NCBI RefSeq assembly: GCF_007097145.1
Contig: NZ_VJVZ01000002.1
Span: forward strand, 372,001-436,000
Length of the DNA stretch: 64,000 bases
Source: Flavobacterium zepuense
Lineage (GTDB): Bacteria; Bacteroidota; Bacteroidia; Flavobacteriales; Flavobacteriaceae
Direction: 5' to 3'
Positions 43,000 to 51,795 of this stretch are shown here, piece after piece. A program made the translations under genes and the position numbers. How positions within the stretch are numbered: the first letter of the stretch is position 1; each line of letters begins with the position of its first letter. The notes under the pieces were generated by a model. It saw nothing but the letters and a program-made list of their open reading frames with translations. It searched no databases and was not told where the DNA came from.

Positions 43000-43389
43000 T
43001 TATTTTACAGCCGTAGCCTCAAATTCTACCTTTAAGGTTTCATAAAGGCTTACTACCTCCATCATGCTAACAGCAGCTTTAACACCATTTTTAGCTACCC
43101 AGTCCGCAAAAATACTAAAGTGCTCCCAAACCTCTGCAGGGGCAGTTGTATAAATAGTAAGACGGGCAATATTCTTCGCTTCATAACCGGCTTCGGTAAT
43201 AACCTGTTCCAGATTATTCAGCGCCAGGGTAATTTGCGATTTCATATCCTCATTGCTGGATGTGCCGTCAGGATAAATTGCCGCCTGGCCCGAAACGTAT
43301 AGCGTACTTTCTACATTTTTAACTTCAACAGCCTGAACATAACTGCGGTCAAACTGCCATTCCCACGGATTTATTTCTCTCTTTTCCAT
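43000..43389 (-). CDS. RidA-family protein
   Basis: 129 residues, the normal length for YjgF/RidA trimer subunits. Visible: VESTLYVSGQAAIYPDG, MKSQITLALNNLEQVITEAG, and NIARLTIYTTAPAEVWEHF. The strictly conserved Arg of deaminating RidA proteins (usually in the RxxV..L segment near the C-terminus) is not clearly present: the end reads AVSMMEVVSLYETLKVEFEA. This suggests one of the Rid subfamilies without imine deaminase activity. The gene lies downstream of a Crp/Fnr gene on the same strand, which may regulate it. Confidence 0.82.
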   Translation of the reverse strand: MEKREINPWEWQFDRSYVQAVEVKNVESTLYVSGQAAIYPDGTSSNEDMKSQITLALNNLEQVITEAGYEAKNIARLTIYTTAPAEVWEHFSIFADWVAKNGVKAAVSMMEVVSLYETLKVEFEATAVK

Positions 43390-43478
43390 TATAATGATCT
43401 TTAAAATTGTTATACAAAGTTCTAAAGATCAAAACCGTTTTTACGTGAGAAACATCACAATCGCATGGTTTGGGAAAA

Positions 43479-44042
43479 TCATGAAGATAACCTGCTTAGT
43501 GTTTCGCGAGAAACACCCAAATAGGATGCAATGAGTGTTTTAGACACCCGCTGAAAAAGCAACGGGTACTTTCTAACAAATTGGTCATAGCGCTCCTTAG
43601 CATTAGAGGTAAGGAATGATAATATGCGCTGTTGGGCTGCGATATGACCACCTGTTCCTTTTATAAGTAAAAAGTGTTCTATCTTAGGCAGGCCGGCACA
43701 CAAATTATTATACGCCTCTAACGTAATGCAAAACACCTGTGTATCTTCAAGGCATTGTAACGACATCGAAGCCTTACCCCCATTATAAAAAGCAAAGTAA
43801 TCACTCTCCCACCAGTCTTCCATAGCGAAAGAAACTATGTGCTCTTTGCCAAGTTCGTCATTATGCACGAGTTTTAAAAGCCCCGATATTACAAAATAAT
43901 TATGCCTTACACTTTTCCCCTTCTCAATAAGAAAGTCATGCTTTTTGTAGCTTTCAACAGTAAAATGAGAAAGCACAAATGCAAACTCCTCATCGGTAAG
44001 TGGTAATAACTTCTCTATATGTTGCCTTAATACCTCATCCAT
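43479..44042 (-). CDS. Crp/Fnr-family transcriptional regulator A
   Basis: 187 residues. The cNMP-binding beta-roll spans about 15-120 (FTVESYKKHDFLIEKGKSV, NYFVISGLLKLVHND). The C-terminal HTH contains SYLGVSRETLSRLSS, ending soon after the recognition helix. The arginine that contacts cAMP phosphate in CRP is not evident, so the ligand is uncertain; no Fe-S cysteines as in FNR. It lies 90 bp upstream of RidA. A second Crp/Fnr protein is encoded at 49.2 kb with the same layout. Confidence 0.87.
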   Translation of the reverse strand: MDEVLRQHIEKLLPLTDEEFAFVLSHFTVESYKKHDFLIEKGKSVRHNYFVISGLLKLVHNDELGKEHIVSFAMEDWWESDYFAFYNGGKASMSLQCLEDTQVFCITLEAYNNLCAGLPKIEHFLLIKGTGGHIAAQQRILSFLTSNAKERYDQFVRKYPLLFQRVSKTLIASYLGVSRETLSRLSS

Positions 44043-44090
44043 GCATTAAAAATATGAATTCTATAGCAAAGTTAGATGTTTATAATATAC

Positions 44091-45497
44091 TTAATCAGGG
44101 TTAGCTAATATCCTGAACAATTGCGCATTCGAACTAAAATATTGGTTCTCTATACTTATTTGAGATAGCCGGGCATTTACCAGGTTGTTTTCGCGCGAGT
44201 TTATCAGGAATATAGAACTTTCCCCAAACGAAAATAGCTTTTCTTCAGAATTTAGCATCGTGGTATAATCATTAACCAAAGCATCGATTATACCTTTTTG
44301 GCTGCGCAACGACTCAATCTCGGTTTGCTGCGCTAAAATTTTATTTTGAAGCTCCAGCCTTTGCTGACTCAAATCATACTCCGCATCCTGAATTTTTAAC
44401 TTTGCAAGTTTTAAATTACCACGCTCCTTGCGTAAAAAAACAGGAAAGCTAAAGTTTACATTAAACTTATAATCTTCAGCCCTAAAACTATCAAAACGCT
44501 CCGGTTCAGATATGTAATTGTACCCCACATTAGCCTTAGGCAATAACATGTTGGCTTTAAGCTGCCTATTAACCTCTAAAATATCTAATTTTGTTTCAAG
44601 CGACTGTATTTTGGGGTGTGTATCCAGCTGGTTTACATCTACGGTCATCTCATTAGTGCGCAGCGTTTCGGGTAGTGTTTGCAACAGGTTTTGCTCTGGC
44701 CTAACTTTCTCGCCTAACTCCACCGGCACATCTTGTATCCATAAATAATTAGCAAGTTTAAGCCTGGCTTTAACCAGCTTAAGGTTTGCATTGGCAAGGT
44801 TTAGCTGCCTGTTGCGCACGGTTATACCTGCCTCTACACTATCTATAGCCGGTGAGTCGCCCAGTTCTATTAGCTGCTTTACACCCTCAAAACGTGTACT
44901 CGCAAAGCCCAAATAGCTTTTATAAAGCTCTGCTTCGGTATACGTTTGCTTCCAGTCAAAGTACGCTTCGCTGGCGCTGTACAGCACCTCTATAGCGCGT
45001 AATTTACGCTGCGCATCGCTAAGTTGCAACTGTAGTTTACCTTCCCTAACATCGGCCATGCGCTGGTTTATAAACAGTCCCTGCCCTAACGGTACACTTA
45101 TTCCTAACGAGGTAAGCCCCGAATCCGGCGTGCGGTCCATTGGGTTGTAGTATTGCCCATTAGTATCATTAAACCCTGCTTTAATTTCTATACCATACCA
45201 CGTAGGTATCTTAAAACTGCTGTTTAAAAGAGAATAATACTCGGTATCGTTAAACCTTTTTTTATCGTAATCTACCTCGATTTTAGGGTCAAAACCACCA
45301 CGGGCCGCCATAAGCGCCGCCTGGGCATTAGTAACTTCCAGGTTGGCCTGCCTAACCAACGGATGATATTTTTTTACATACCCTAAAAACTCATTGTAAC
45401 TTAGCTCCTCCTCATTAAATTCTGTAATTTCCTGCGCATACACACTTGGTATACAAAGCAAAATAAGCAGGAAATGTATTCTTATAAATTGCAACAT
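44091..45497 (-). CDS. TolC-family outer-membrane efflux protein
   Basis: 468 residues with a signal peptide (MLQFIRIHFLLILLCIPSVYAQ, cut about residue 21). Long helices with the TolC heptad pattern are visible (EVTNAQAALMAARGGFDPKI, DAEYDLSQQRLELQNKILAQ, IESLRSQKGIIDALVNDYTT), in two similar halves with short beta-barrel strands between. It forms the outer-membrane channel of a tripartite exporter. It follows the membrane-fusion gene by 1 bp, so the three export genes are translated together. Confidence 0.92.
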   Translation of the reverse strand: MLQFIRIHFLLILLCIPSVYAQEITEFNEEELSYNEFLGYVKKYHPLVRQANLEVTNAQAALMAARGGFDPKIEVDYDKKRFNDTEYYSLLNSSFKIPTWYGIEIKAGFNDTNGQYYNPMDRTPDSGLTSLGISVPLGQGLFINQRMADVREGKLQLQLSDAQRKLRAIEVLYSASEAYFDWKQTYTEAELYKSYLGFASTRFEGVKQLIELGDSPAIDSVEAGITVRNRQLNLANANLKLVKARLKLANYLWIQDVPVELGEKVRPEQNLLQTLPETLRTNEMTVDVNQLDTHPKIQSLETKLDILEVNRQLKANMLLPKANVGYNYISEPERFDSFRAEDYKFNVNFSFPVFLRKERGNLKLAKLKIQDAEYDLSQQRLELQNKILAQQTEIESLRSQKGIIDALVNDYTTMLNSEEKLFSFGESSIFLINSRENNLVNARLSQISIENQYFSSNAQLFRILANPD

Positions 45498-45498
45498 A

Positions 45499-46851
45499 TT
45501 ATTTCTTCTCCTTACTTTTTACATCATCTACATTGGGCTTGTAATAGTTAGGCGGAAAGCCATTAAGGTTTCGCCATATTTCGTACCATACCGGTACAGT
45601 TTCCAGTAGCGCGATACTTTGCGCACCTGCACCTATACTCAACTCTTTAGGCCATTTTTCGGCATCACTGTCGGGCGATATCAAAATCCTGTATTTTCCA
45701 TTAGGGCTAATAAAATTTTCTATAGCCACCACGCGGCCGCCATAAGTACCATAAGAGAGCTCCGGCCAACCGGAAAACACTATCCTGGGCCAGCCATCAA
45801 ACCAAACGCGCACCTTAGCGCCGCGGTGTACCAACGGAAGGTCTATTGGATTAACGTAAGTTTCTACAGCAATATCATACCCGGCAGGCATAATGCTTAC
45901 AATAGCGCTGCCTTCTTTTATAGTTTCGCCTAAACCGGCTATCAGCGCGCGGTTTACATAGCCGCTTTGCGGTGCGGTTATGTAATAGAGGCCGTTTCTC
46001 ATGCTATAGTTTACATACTGGTTTTGCAGCTTATTAACCTGCGCCTCGGTATCATACTGTGTGCTAAGCGCCGTAAATTTATCGCTTTGCGATTTAGATA
46101 TTTTCTCAGCATACTCTGCAGTAATACGGTTAATTTCAACCCTGGCATTTATAAGCTCGTTCTGGCTGCTCAACAGCTTATTTTCCTGAGTAATAATATA
46201 GGCCTCTGCCTCTTGTAGCTTTAGCCTTTTTTGCTCTACATCAGTCATAGGCTTAAGGCCTTCTTTATTAAGTGCGGTAGACCTGTTAAACTGGGTTTGC
46301 GCAATGCGAAGCTGCGTTTTAACGGCTTCAAGATCCATACTGTCACTCTTAATTTTTAGGTGCGCCTGCTTTATCTTATTTCGCGCCTGTTGCAGCTTTA
46401 ACTGACGCTCTGTACCAAGTGACTGTGACTGGTTTTCGAGTGAGTTAACCTTATCACCATACGATTCTACAGCCATTTTTTTAGCATCAACCTGTTGCTG
46501 GGTGTTGGCTACCAGGTTAGGATCTAAATAATCCTCCTTAATTTCTGATATAAACAGTATGGTGTCACCCTTTTTAACGTAATCGCCTTCCTGAACGTAC
46601 CATTTTTCTATACGTCCGGCAATAGCATTGTGTACGGTTTGCGGCCTATGGTCGGGCTTTAGGGTTGTAACAGCACCATCGCCCGATATATTCTGCGTCC
46701 ACGGCAGGAAAAGGCAGGCAATTAAAAATATCAGGAAACCTATAATTATTTTGTTTAGTGTTTTATAATGGGGCCTGCGGGCTACACTTGTTATACTGGC
46801 ATACTTACCGGGGGTAAGCAGTACCTCATTATTTTTAGATATATTAAGCAT
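45499..46851 (-). CDS. HlyD-family membrane-fusion protein
   Basis: 450 residues: cytoplasmic N-terminus, one membrane helix (IIIGFLIFLIACLFLPW, about 35-51), then a biotinyl-lipoyl-like hairpin half (GRIEKWYVQEGDYVKKGDTI), a long coiled coil about 130-290 with Gln- and Lys-rich heptads, the second lipoyl half (GYVNRALIAGLGETIKEGSA) and a C-terminal beta-barrel region (VETYVNPIDLPLVHRGAKV). It bridges the inner-membrane ABC transporter and the TolC channel. Spacing of 3 bp to the ABC gene and 1 bp to the TolC gene shows a single operon. Confidence 0.93.
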   Translation of the reverse strand: MLNISKNNEVLLTPGKYASITSVARRPHYKTLNKIIIGFLIFLIACLFLPWTQNISGDGAVTTLKPDHRPQTVHNAIAGRIEKWYVQEGDYVKKGDTILFISEIKEDYLDPNLVANTQQQVDAKKMAVESYGDKVNSLENQSQSLGTERQLKLQQARNKIKQAHLKIKSDSMDLEAVKTQLRIAQTQFNRSTALNKEGLKPMTDVEQKRLKLQEAEAYIITQENKLLSSQNELINARVEINRITAEYAEKISKSQSDKFTALSTQYDTEAQVNKLQNQYVNYSMRNGLYYITAPQSGYVNRALIAGLGETIKEGSAIVSIMPAGYDIAVETYVNPIDLPLVHRGAKVRVWFDGWPRIVFSGWPELSYGTYGGRVVAIENFISPNGKYRILISPDSDAEKWPKELSIGAGAQSIALLETVPVWYEIWRNLNGFPPNYYKPNVDDVKSKEKK

Positions 46852-46854
46852 ACA

Positions 46855-48510
46855 TTAAAGCGTTATATCATTAGTAATTTCGCCATCGTTCACGGTTATC
46901 ATACGGCGGCTTTTATTTTTCCAGGCGCTGTTTTTAGAAGCCACAATAAGTGTCCATTTATTTTCATCTGCCAGCAGGAAATCAATAATTTTATCCGATG
47001 TAACCTCATCCATCTTACCCGTGGGCTCTTCTAATATTAGTACCTCCGGCCTGTGCACTATGCTGCGTGCCAGTAATATTTTTTGCACATCTGACGCTGA
47101 AAGCTGCCTGCCACCGGGGTGTATATGGGTTTCTAAGCCATTAGGAAATGTTTTAATATACGGTGTAAGGCACACTGCATCCAAAGCCCATTTAAGGTCG
47201 GCATTAGCTATGTTGTCGTTGCCGTAAAGTATATTATCCCTAACGGTACCATCAAAAAGGGCTTCGCCATGCAGTAATGTGCCCGTTTTTGCCCTAAAAG
47301 TCTCTTCGTTTAGGCGGTTCATGTAATTATCAGTAACATAAACTGCACCATGATCGGGCTCTACAACACCAGCAAGAAGCTTTAATAGCGTGCTTTTACC
47401 CGCACCGTTTTTACCGGTAACCACTATTTTTTCGCCCTGCGAAATTTTAAGGCAGATGTTTTTAAGCGATTTTTTTTCAGAAAAAGGATAATTGTAATTA
47501 ATACCCTCGATTTCTATATTTACACCGGTTGCGTCTTTATCTAAAGAAGTGGGGATTGCAGCTATTTGCATATCGGTAACCTGACCAATCTTTTCTACCG
47601 ATGTTAACACATCATAAAAAGATTCGAGGCCAAATATTATTTTTTCTACAGAGTTGATTAAAAGTACAATTATAATTTCTGATGCTATAAACTGCCCGAT
47701 ATTCATCTGGTTGTTTATTACTAAAAACCCGCCAACAGATAAAAGCGCTGCCGTAATTACAACTTTAAAGATAACAAGCTGTATGTACTGCTTTTTCATT
47801 ACGTTAAAGTGCTTTTCGCGATAATTTACATAATCGCTCACGTAGCCGTCATTCCTGCCAAGGGCATAATCAAACTGCCTTTTTTTGCTAAAGCTCTCCC
47901 TGTTGCGGGCAATTTCCTGCAGCCAGGCCGCTGCCTTATATTTATAGGTAGACTCTTTTAGACTGGTCTCTAACCCTTCTTTATACGAAAATTTAAAAAT
48001 GATGTACAAAACCCCAATGAGCAGCAGCCCAATAACCAAAAAGAAAGAGTGGTAAAAAGCCAGCAGTATAATACCAAAGCCCACCTGCAAAAATGCAGTT
48101 GAAAAATCCAGCAGCAACTTAGCTGCCCCTTTTTGTACCATTAGGGTATCAAAAAAACGGTTGGCCTGTTCAGGGGCGTATTTTTCGTAAAGTTCTTTAA
48201 ACTTTATGAGGGGCATACGGTAGGCAAACTCAAAAGAGGAGCGTACAAAGATGCGCTGTTGCAGGTTTTCGAGTATCCGCAGTTGCATAACCGTAAGTAT
48301 ACCTGCAAAGCCTACCCCAAGGGTTACCACAATTACAAGTACTATCCACGATACACTTACCTGCCCGCTTTGTATAAAATTAATAATGGCCTGCACGCCA
48401 AGCGGTAAAGAAAGGTTTACCAGCCCCGCAAACGCTGCGTAAAATATTATTTGGTAAACATCCCGTTTATCAAGTTTGAGTAAATTATAAAGTCGTTTAA
48501 ATGGAGTCAT
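46855..48510 (-). CDS. Type-1-secretion-like ABC exporter with degenerate ATPase motifs
   Basis: 551 residues: a membrane domain of about 320 residues with six segments, then the nucleotide-binding domain. Walker A is intact (VVTGKNGAGKSTLLKLLAG, about 361-379). Other motifs are altered: the signature is LSASDVQKILLARS instead of LSGGQ, Walker B ends LILEEPTGKMD with Glu in place of Asp, and the H-loop reads TLIVASKN where His is expected, so the switch His is Lys. There is no N-terminal C39 peptidase domain. Together with HlyD and TolC partners it should form a tripartite exporter. The altered motifs suggest slow or unusual ATP hydrolysis or a regulatory role. Substrate unknown; no substrate gene is obvious nearby. 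Confidence 0.88.
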   Translation of the reverse strand: MTPFKRLYNLLKLDKRDVYQIIFYAAFAGLVNLSLPLGVQAIINFIQSGQVSVSWIVLVIVVTLGVGFAGILTVMQLRILENLQQRIFVRSSFEFAYRMPLIKFKELYEKYAPEQANRFFDTLMVQKGAAKLLLDFSTAFLQVGFGIILLAFYHSFFLVIGLLLIGVLYIIFKFSYKEGLETSLKESTYKYKAAAWLQEIARNRESFSKKRQFDYALGRNDGYVSDYVNYREKHFNVMKKQYIQLVIFKVVITAALLSVGGFLVINNQMNIGQFIASEIIIVLLINSVEKIIFGLESFYDVLTSVEKIGQVTDMQIAAIPTSLDKDATGVNIEIEGINYNYPFSEKKSLKNICLKISQGEKIVVTGKNGAGKSTLLKLLAGVVEPDHGAVYVTDNYMNRLNEETFRAKTGTLLHGEALFDGTVRDNILYGNDNIANADLKWALDAVCLTPYIKTFPNGLETHIHPGGRQLSASDVQKILLARSIVHRPEVLILEEPTGKMDEVTSDKIIDFLLADENKWTLIVASKNSAWKNKSRRMITVNDGEITNDITL

Positions 48511-48619
48511 AAATCATTATAAGTACGGTGATAATAAAAAAATAGCATACACGTATTTATGGAGGCATAAATAGTGTAACAGCCACAAGGATATCCTGAA
48601 GCCGGTTTACGTGGGGTAC

Positions 48620-49021
48620 TTACAAAGTAATTTCGGGAGGGGGAACGTGGATTCTGTTATGCAGGATACCGGCCGAGTTAGTTTCGGTAGAATATAGTTT
48701 TTTACCGGAAATCTTTATGGTATAACTAAGCATAAAGCCGCTACATCCGGGTATAATATAATCTACAGCAAGTTTTATCTTATTGCTGTTGCCGCAACCT
48801 GCCTCATTGTCAGAATCCTCAAATTCTTCGGCAGCCGTATTGCATTTTAGCATCTTTTTAACCATACTCCAAACTATACAGTCTTTTTTGTGTATGTCAT
48901 CGTTGGTAGTGGCAACCCTGTTAAGATTGTTAGACAGGTTAAGGCTACTGATTAAAAAATAGCCAATTAGCAGTACCTGGAGCACTTTACTGAATACGCT
49001 ATTTTTTAATCCTTCCATCAT
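48620..49021 (-). CDS. Small membrane-anchored protein upstream of the exporter
   Basis: 133 residues with one N-terminal membrane segment (VLQVLLIGYFLISSLNLS, about 13-30) and a Cys-containing extracytoplasmic part (KKDCIVWSMVKKMLKCNTAA, EAGCGNSNKI, IPGCSGFML). It ends in HNRIHVPPPEITL. I recognise no family by name, but short proteins ending in a PPPE-type motif accompany efflux operons in Bacteroidota, in my recollection. It lies 109 bp upstream of the ABC gene on the same strand and may be a first operon gene or an accessory factor. ATG 49018 is an alternative start. Confidence 0.6.
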   Translation of the reverse strand: MMEGLKNSVFSKVLQVLLIGYFLISSLNLSNNLNRVATTNDDIHKKDCIVWSMVKKMLKCNTAAEEFEDSDNEAGCGNSNKIKLAVDYIIPGCSGFMLSYTIKISGKKLYSTETNSAGILHNRIHVPPPEITL

Positions 49022-49172
49022 AAAGCACTATAATCAACAATTGCGCCAAATATAACCACTATTAGTTAAAAACATAAATTTACTGCATTAAATATATGCA
49101 AATTAGTATTTTTAATGCAGTAAATTAAAATTTCTAATGTTGAGGGCAAGTTATTGTGAAATAGAACAATTA

Positions 49173-49757
49173 CTATTTTTCCGTTTTGGTATAAGCACTT
49201 CTTACCCTGCTTAGTGTTTCGCGGGTAAGGCCCAGGAAGGATGCCACCATGCGCAGCGGAACGCGATTAAAAACATCTGGATAGGTTTTGATGAAATTTT
49301 CGTAGCGTTCTTCTGCCGTGCCGCTGATTATGCTGAGTATACGTTTTTGACTTGCATCATAACTCCTCGCGGTAAGCCTGTCAAACAACGCCTGTAGGTT
49401 AGGTATCGCTTTTAAAAGGGCATCCAAATCATTTTTTTCAATCATTATGACCTCACTATCCTCTAAAGCATCAATGTTTCCTTTAGAGGGATTGCCGGAG
49501 TTATAACTTTCATAATCGGCTATCCACCAGTTCTCTATCGCAAACCTCAATATATGCTCAGTACCGTCGTCTCCAACATTATACCAGCGCAAACAGCCTT
49601 TACATATAAAAGAGTTATAGCGGGAAACTTCGCCCTGCTGTACTAAATACTGCCTTTTACGGAGCTTTCTTGTTATGGCTTTAGCGCGCACCTGATCCAA
49701 CTCATAATCAGTAAGGGAACCTTTTTCTTTTAAATATTCAGCAAAAATCTCAAACAT
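49173..49757 (-). CDS. Crp/Fnr-family transcriptional regulator B
   Basis: 194 residues. The cyclic-nucleotide-type roll is about 20-125 (RKRQYLVQQGEVSRYNSFIC, LRWYNVGDDG), and the HTH is MVASFLGLTRETLSRVRSAY near the C-terminus. It resembles regulator A at 43.5 kb in length and order. No cAMP-contact Arg or Fe-S cysteines are evident. It may control the exporter operon downstream on the same strand or the SDR gene upstream. Its regulon cannot be told from sequence. Confidence 0.87.
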   Translation of the reverse strand: MFEIFAEYLKEKGSLTDYELDQVRAKAITRKLRKRQYLVQQGEVSRYNSFICKGCLRWYNVGDDGTEHILRFAIENWWIADYESYNSGNPSKGNIDALEDSEVIMIEKNDLDALLKAIPNLQALFDRLTARSYDASQKRILSIISGTAEERYENFIKTYPDVFNRVPLRMVASFLGLTRETLSRVRSAYTKTEK

Positions 49758-49846
49758 AGCCCTTAGCTTTTCAACAAAGCTATATAAAATAATTTAGCTG
49801 AATGTATAGTTGAAATATTTTATAACCTGAAGCATAGAACAACAAA

Positions 49847-49875
49847 AGAAGCCTCATTACTAATTAGGCTTCTAA
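49847..49875 (-). terminator. Terminator after the classical SDR gene
   Basis: AGAAGCCT and AGGCTTCT arms (49847-49854 and 49866-49873) with an 11-nt loop. On the minus strand the hairpin is followed by TTTTGTTG. Confidence 0.7.
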
Positions 49876-49893
49876 AACAATTAATGCTATTTA

Positions 49894-50661
49894 TTATTTC
49901 AGGTTAGTAATGTTTAGTACACCACCATCTGAAATGATCTCGGTGCCCACTACGAAAGAAGATTCGCCTGAAGCCAGAAATACAGCCGCTTTACCAATAT
50001 CCGACGGTTGCCCTATTCTTCCGGCAGGGATAAGGTCTACCCACAAATTCTTAACAGTTTCTACTTGTTCTTCCGGCAGGAATTTGTCAAAAACAGGAGT
50101 ATCTATAGTTCCCGGAGAAAGCACATTTACCCTTATTTTCCTATCCAAAAGATCGAGCGAAAACCCCCGGGCAAATGATATTATGGCTGCCTTGGCACCC
50201 GCGTAAAGCGATTGCCCCGGGAAAGCCCTGTGCCCGGCTATAGAGCCTATAAGTACTATAGAGCCGCCATCATTCATAAAAGGCAATGCCCTTTGCACCG
50301 TAAAGTATACGCTTTTAAGGTTAAGGTTCATATTCTGGTCGTAACCAAATTCGCTTAATGTGGCCACCGACCCCATATCTACACCATCTACCACACCACC
50401 TGCGTTAACAACAACGGTGTCTATTTTACCAAACTTTTCATGGGTATCTTTAAACACGCGATCAAGGTCATCCATTATAGTTACATCGGCTTTAATGCCG
50501 ATGAAATTTTCGCCCAGTGCCGCAACCGATTGGCTTAAGGTTTCCTGATTTCTACCTACAATTGCCCCGATGGCGCCTTCGCTTTCAAAAGCTTCTGCAA
50601 TGCCAAATCCTATACCGCTGTTACCTCCCGTAACTACGGCTACTTTATTTTTTAATTTCAT
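49894..50661 (-). CDS. Classical short-chain dehydrogenase/reductase
   Basis: 255 residues from ATG 50661 (MKLKNKVAVVTGGNSGIGFG); the eight-codon longer form is rejected because MKLKNK fits the family start. TGGNSGIG is the cofactor motif, NAGG the structural motif, and catalytic Ser (VLIGSIAG) and YxxxK (SLYAGAKAAI) are present. The end NxxxG-like GGVLNITNLK follows the usual SDG motif (IISDGG). The enzyme would oxidise or reduce an alcohol or ketone with NAD(P). A 16-bp perfect palindrome lies 75 bp upstream and may be an operator. Confidence 0.9.
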   Translation of the reverse strand: MKLKNKVAVVTGGNSGIGFGIAEAFESEGAIGAIVGRNQETLSQSVAALGENFIGIKADVTIMDDLDRVFKDTHEKFGKIDTVVVNAGGVVDGVDMGSVATLSEFGYDQNMNLNLKSVYFTVQRALPFMNDGGSIVLIGSIAGHRAFPGQSLYAGAKAAIISFARGFSLDLLDRKIRVNVLSPGTIDTPVFDKFLPEEQVETVKNLWVDLIPAGRIGQPSDIGKAAVFLASGESSFVVGTEIISDGGVLNITNLK

Positions 50662-50735
50662 GATAGTATAAATTTTATCATGCAAATTTCAGGAAGTAAG
50701 GCCGTTGCCTGCGAGGACATTTGTTACATAATTAA

Positions 50736-50751
50736 CGTGATAATTATCACG
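50736..50751. promoter_or_regulatory. Perfect 16-bp palindrome upstream of the SDR gene
   Basis: CGTGATAATTATCACG, with no T-run after it, 75 bp before the SDR start on the minus strand. Likely an operator for a dimeric repressor; no cognate gene is adjacent apart from Crp/Fnr regulator B. Confidence 0.5.
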
Positions 50752-50795
50752 CTAATTATTATTACAATGGATTACATTTATAACTATATGAAACA

Positions 50796-50823
50796 AAAAT
50801 GCCCCGCTAAACGGAGCATTTTG
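50796..50823 (-). terminator. Terminator after the Nudix regulator gene
   Basis: AAAATGC-CCCG and CGG-AGCATTTT arms with one mismatch; on the minus strand it is followed by TTTGTTTC. Confidence 0.6.
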
Positions 50824-50851
50824 TAATATTTAAAGTAAGGTTTATAATATC

Positions 50852-51571
50852 TTAAAACTCAAAATTAAAGCCTTTTTTGGTAAGCTTTTCATAAATGGCT
50901 TCATCAAAAACATAAAGCTGCGCGGCCCTGTGGGTTACATCTTTTTGTTTTTCATCTAATGGCCTAAGCAGTTTCATGTGCAGTATTTTTCGCCTAAAGT
51001 TAGATTTATCCATTTTAATACCTAAAATTTCCTCATACAGTTTCATCAACTCAAAAAGTGTAAACTTTTCGGGCAATAAATTAAAACCTACGGGAGCCTG
51101 CCTAACGCGGTTTCTTAAATTAGCAAGGCTGTATTGAAAAATCTCGGTGTGGTCATAAATCAGCGGAGGGATTTCGTTAATCTTATACCACTTGGCATCA
51201 GATGCCGTAAAACCCGCCTTAACATTAAAATCTTCTTTTTTAATCATGGCAAAATACCCGATTGTAATAACCCGCCCTAACGGGAAACGATCCGGGTCGC
51301 CAAAGGCTTTAAGCTGCTCAAGGTAAATTTTATCAAGGCCGGTAAGTTCTGCCAGGAGCCTGTGTGCCGCAGCATCTATACTTTCTGTTGCCTTGATCCA
51401 GCCACCGGGAAGGCCCCATTCACCTTTACGGATACCCTCGCCGTGTTGTACAAGCAGCACTTCAAGGCTATCCTTATCAAATCCAAAAATAACGCAGTCA
51501 ATTGTAATGGCGTTCATTACTGTTCGCTCTATTGTCCTGCCCGATTCTTTGTCTATAAATTTTTTTAACAT
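50852..51571 (-). CDS. NrtR/AraR-like Nudix transcriptional regulator of xylose genes
   Basis: 239 residues from ATG 51571 (MLKKFIDKESGRTIERTVM); the 25-codon longer frame runs into the promoter and is rejected. The Nudix-like domain spans about 20-155 (ITIDCVIFGFDKDSLEVLLV, GEWGLPGGWIKATESIDAAA). In the Nudix box the catalytic REUxEE is replaced by RLLAEL, so hydrolase activity is probably lost, as in the regulator subfamily. The C-terminal winged helix spans about 165-235 (LMKLYEEILGIKMDKSNFRR). Members of this type in Bacteroides control arabinose or xylose genes. It is divergent from xylB, and the inverted repeat on the xylB promoter is its likely operator. Confidence 0.87.
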   Translation of the reverse strand: MLKKFIDKESGRTIERTVMNAITIDCVIFGFDKDSLEVLLVQHGEGIRKGEWGLPGGWIKATESIDAAAHRLLAELTGLDKIYLEQLKAFGDPDRFPLGRVITIGYFAMIKKEDFNVKAGFTASDAKWYKINEIPPLIYDHTEIFQYSLANLRNRVRQAPVGFNLLPEKFTLFELMKLYEEILGIKMDKSNFRRKILHMKLLRPLDEKQKDVTHRAAQLYVFDEAIYEKLTKKGFNFEF

Positions 51572-51665
51572 ATCGCTATTAAACCCCACGAATATAAGGA
51601 AAAGTCTAATTCTGTGCAAATACAATTTACAAATTAATAATCGCAAAATAGTGGGTTATAAATAC

Positions 51666-51701
51666 ATATCTCAAAAAATTTTATAGAATTTTTTGAGATA
51701 T
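51666..51701. promoter_or_regulatory. Inverted repeat operator of the xyl operon
   Basis: Perfect 15-bp arms ATATCTCAAAAAATT (51666-51680) and AATTTTTTGAGATAT (51687-51701) separated by TTATAG. It lies between the Nudix regulator and xylB and contains the -33 element of the predicted xylB promoter, so binding would repress xylB. Confidence 0.75.
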
Positions 51702-51722
51702 CAAAAATATGTCATACACTTG
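51692..51722 (+). promoter_or_regulatory. Predicted xylB promoter
   Basis: TTTG (51692-51695), 19-nt spacer, TACACTTG (51715-51722; one mismatch to TAnnTTTG). The -33 lies in the right arm of the inverted repeat. It lies 73 bp before the xylB start. Confidence 0.5.
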
Positions 51723-51795
51723 TAGTCATAAACACCATTATGTATAACGTTGTAGTGAATTGTTAAAAATTTTCCTGCAAATTAAAAATTAGCCT

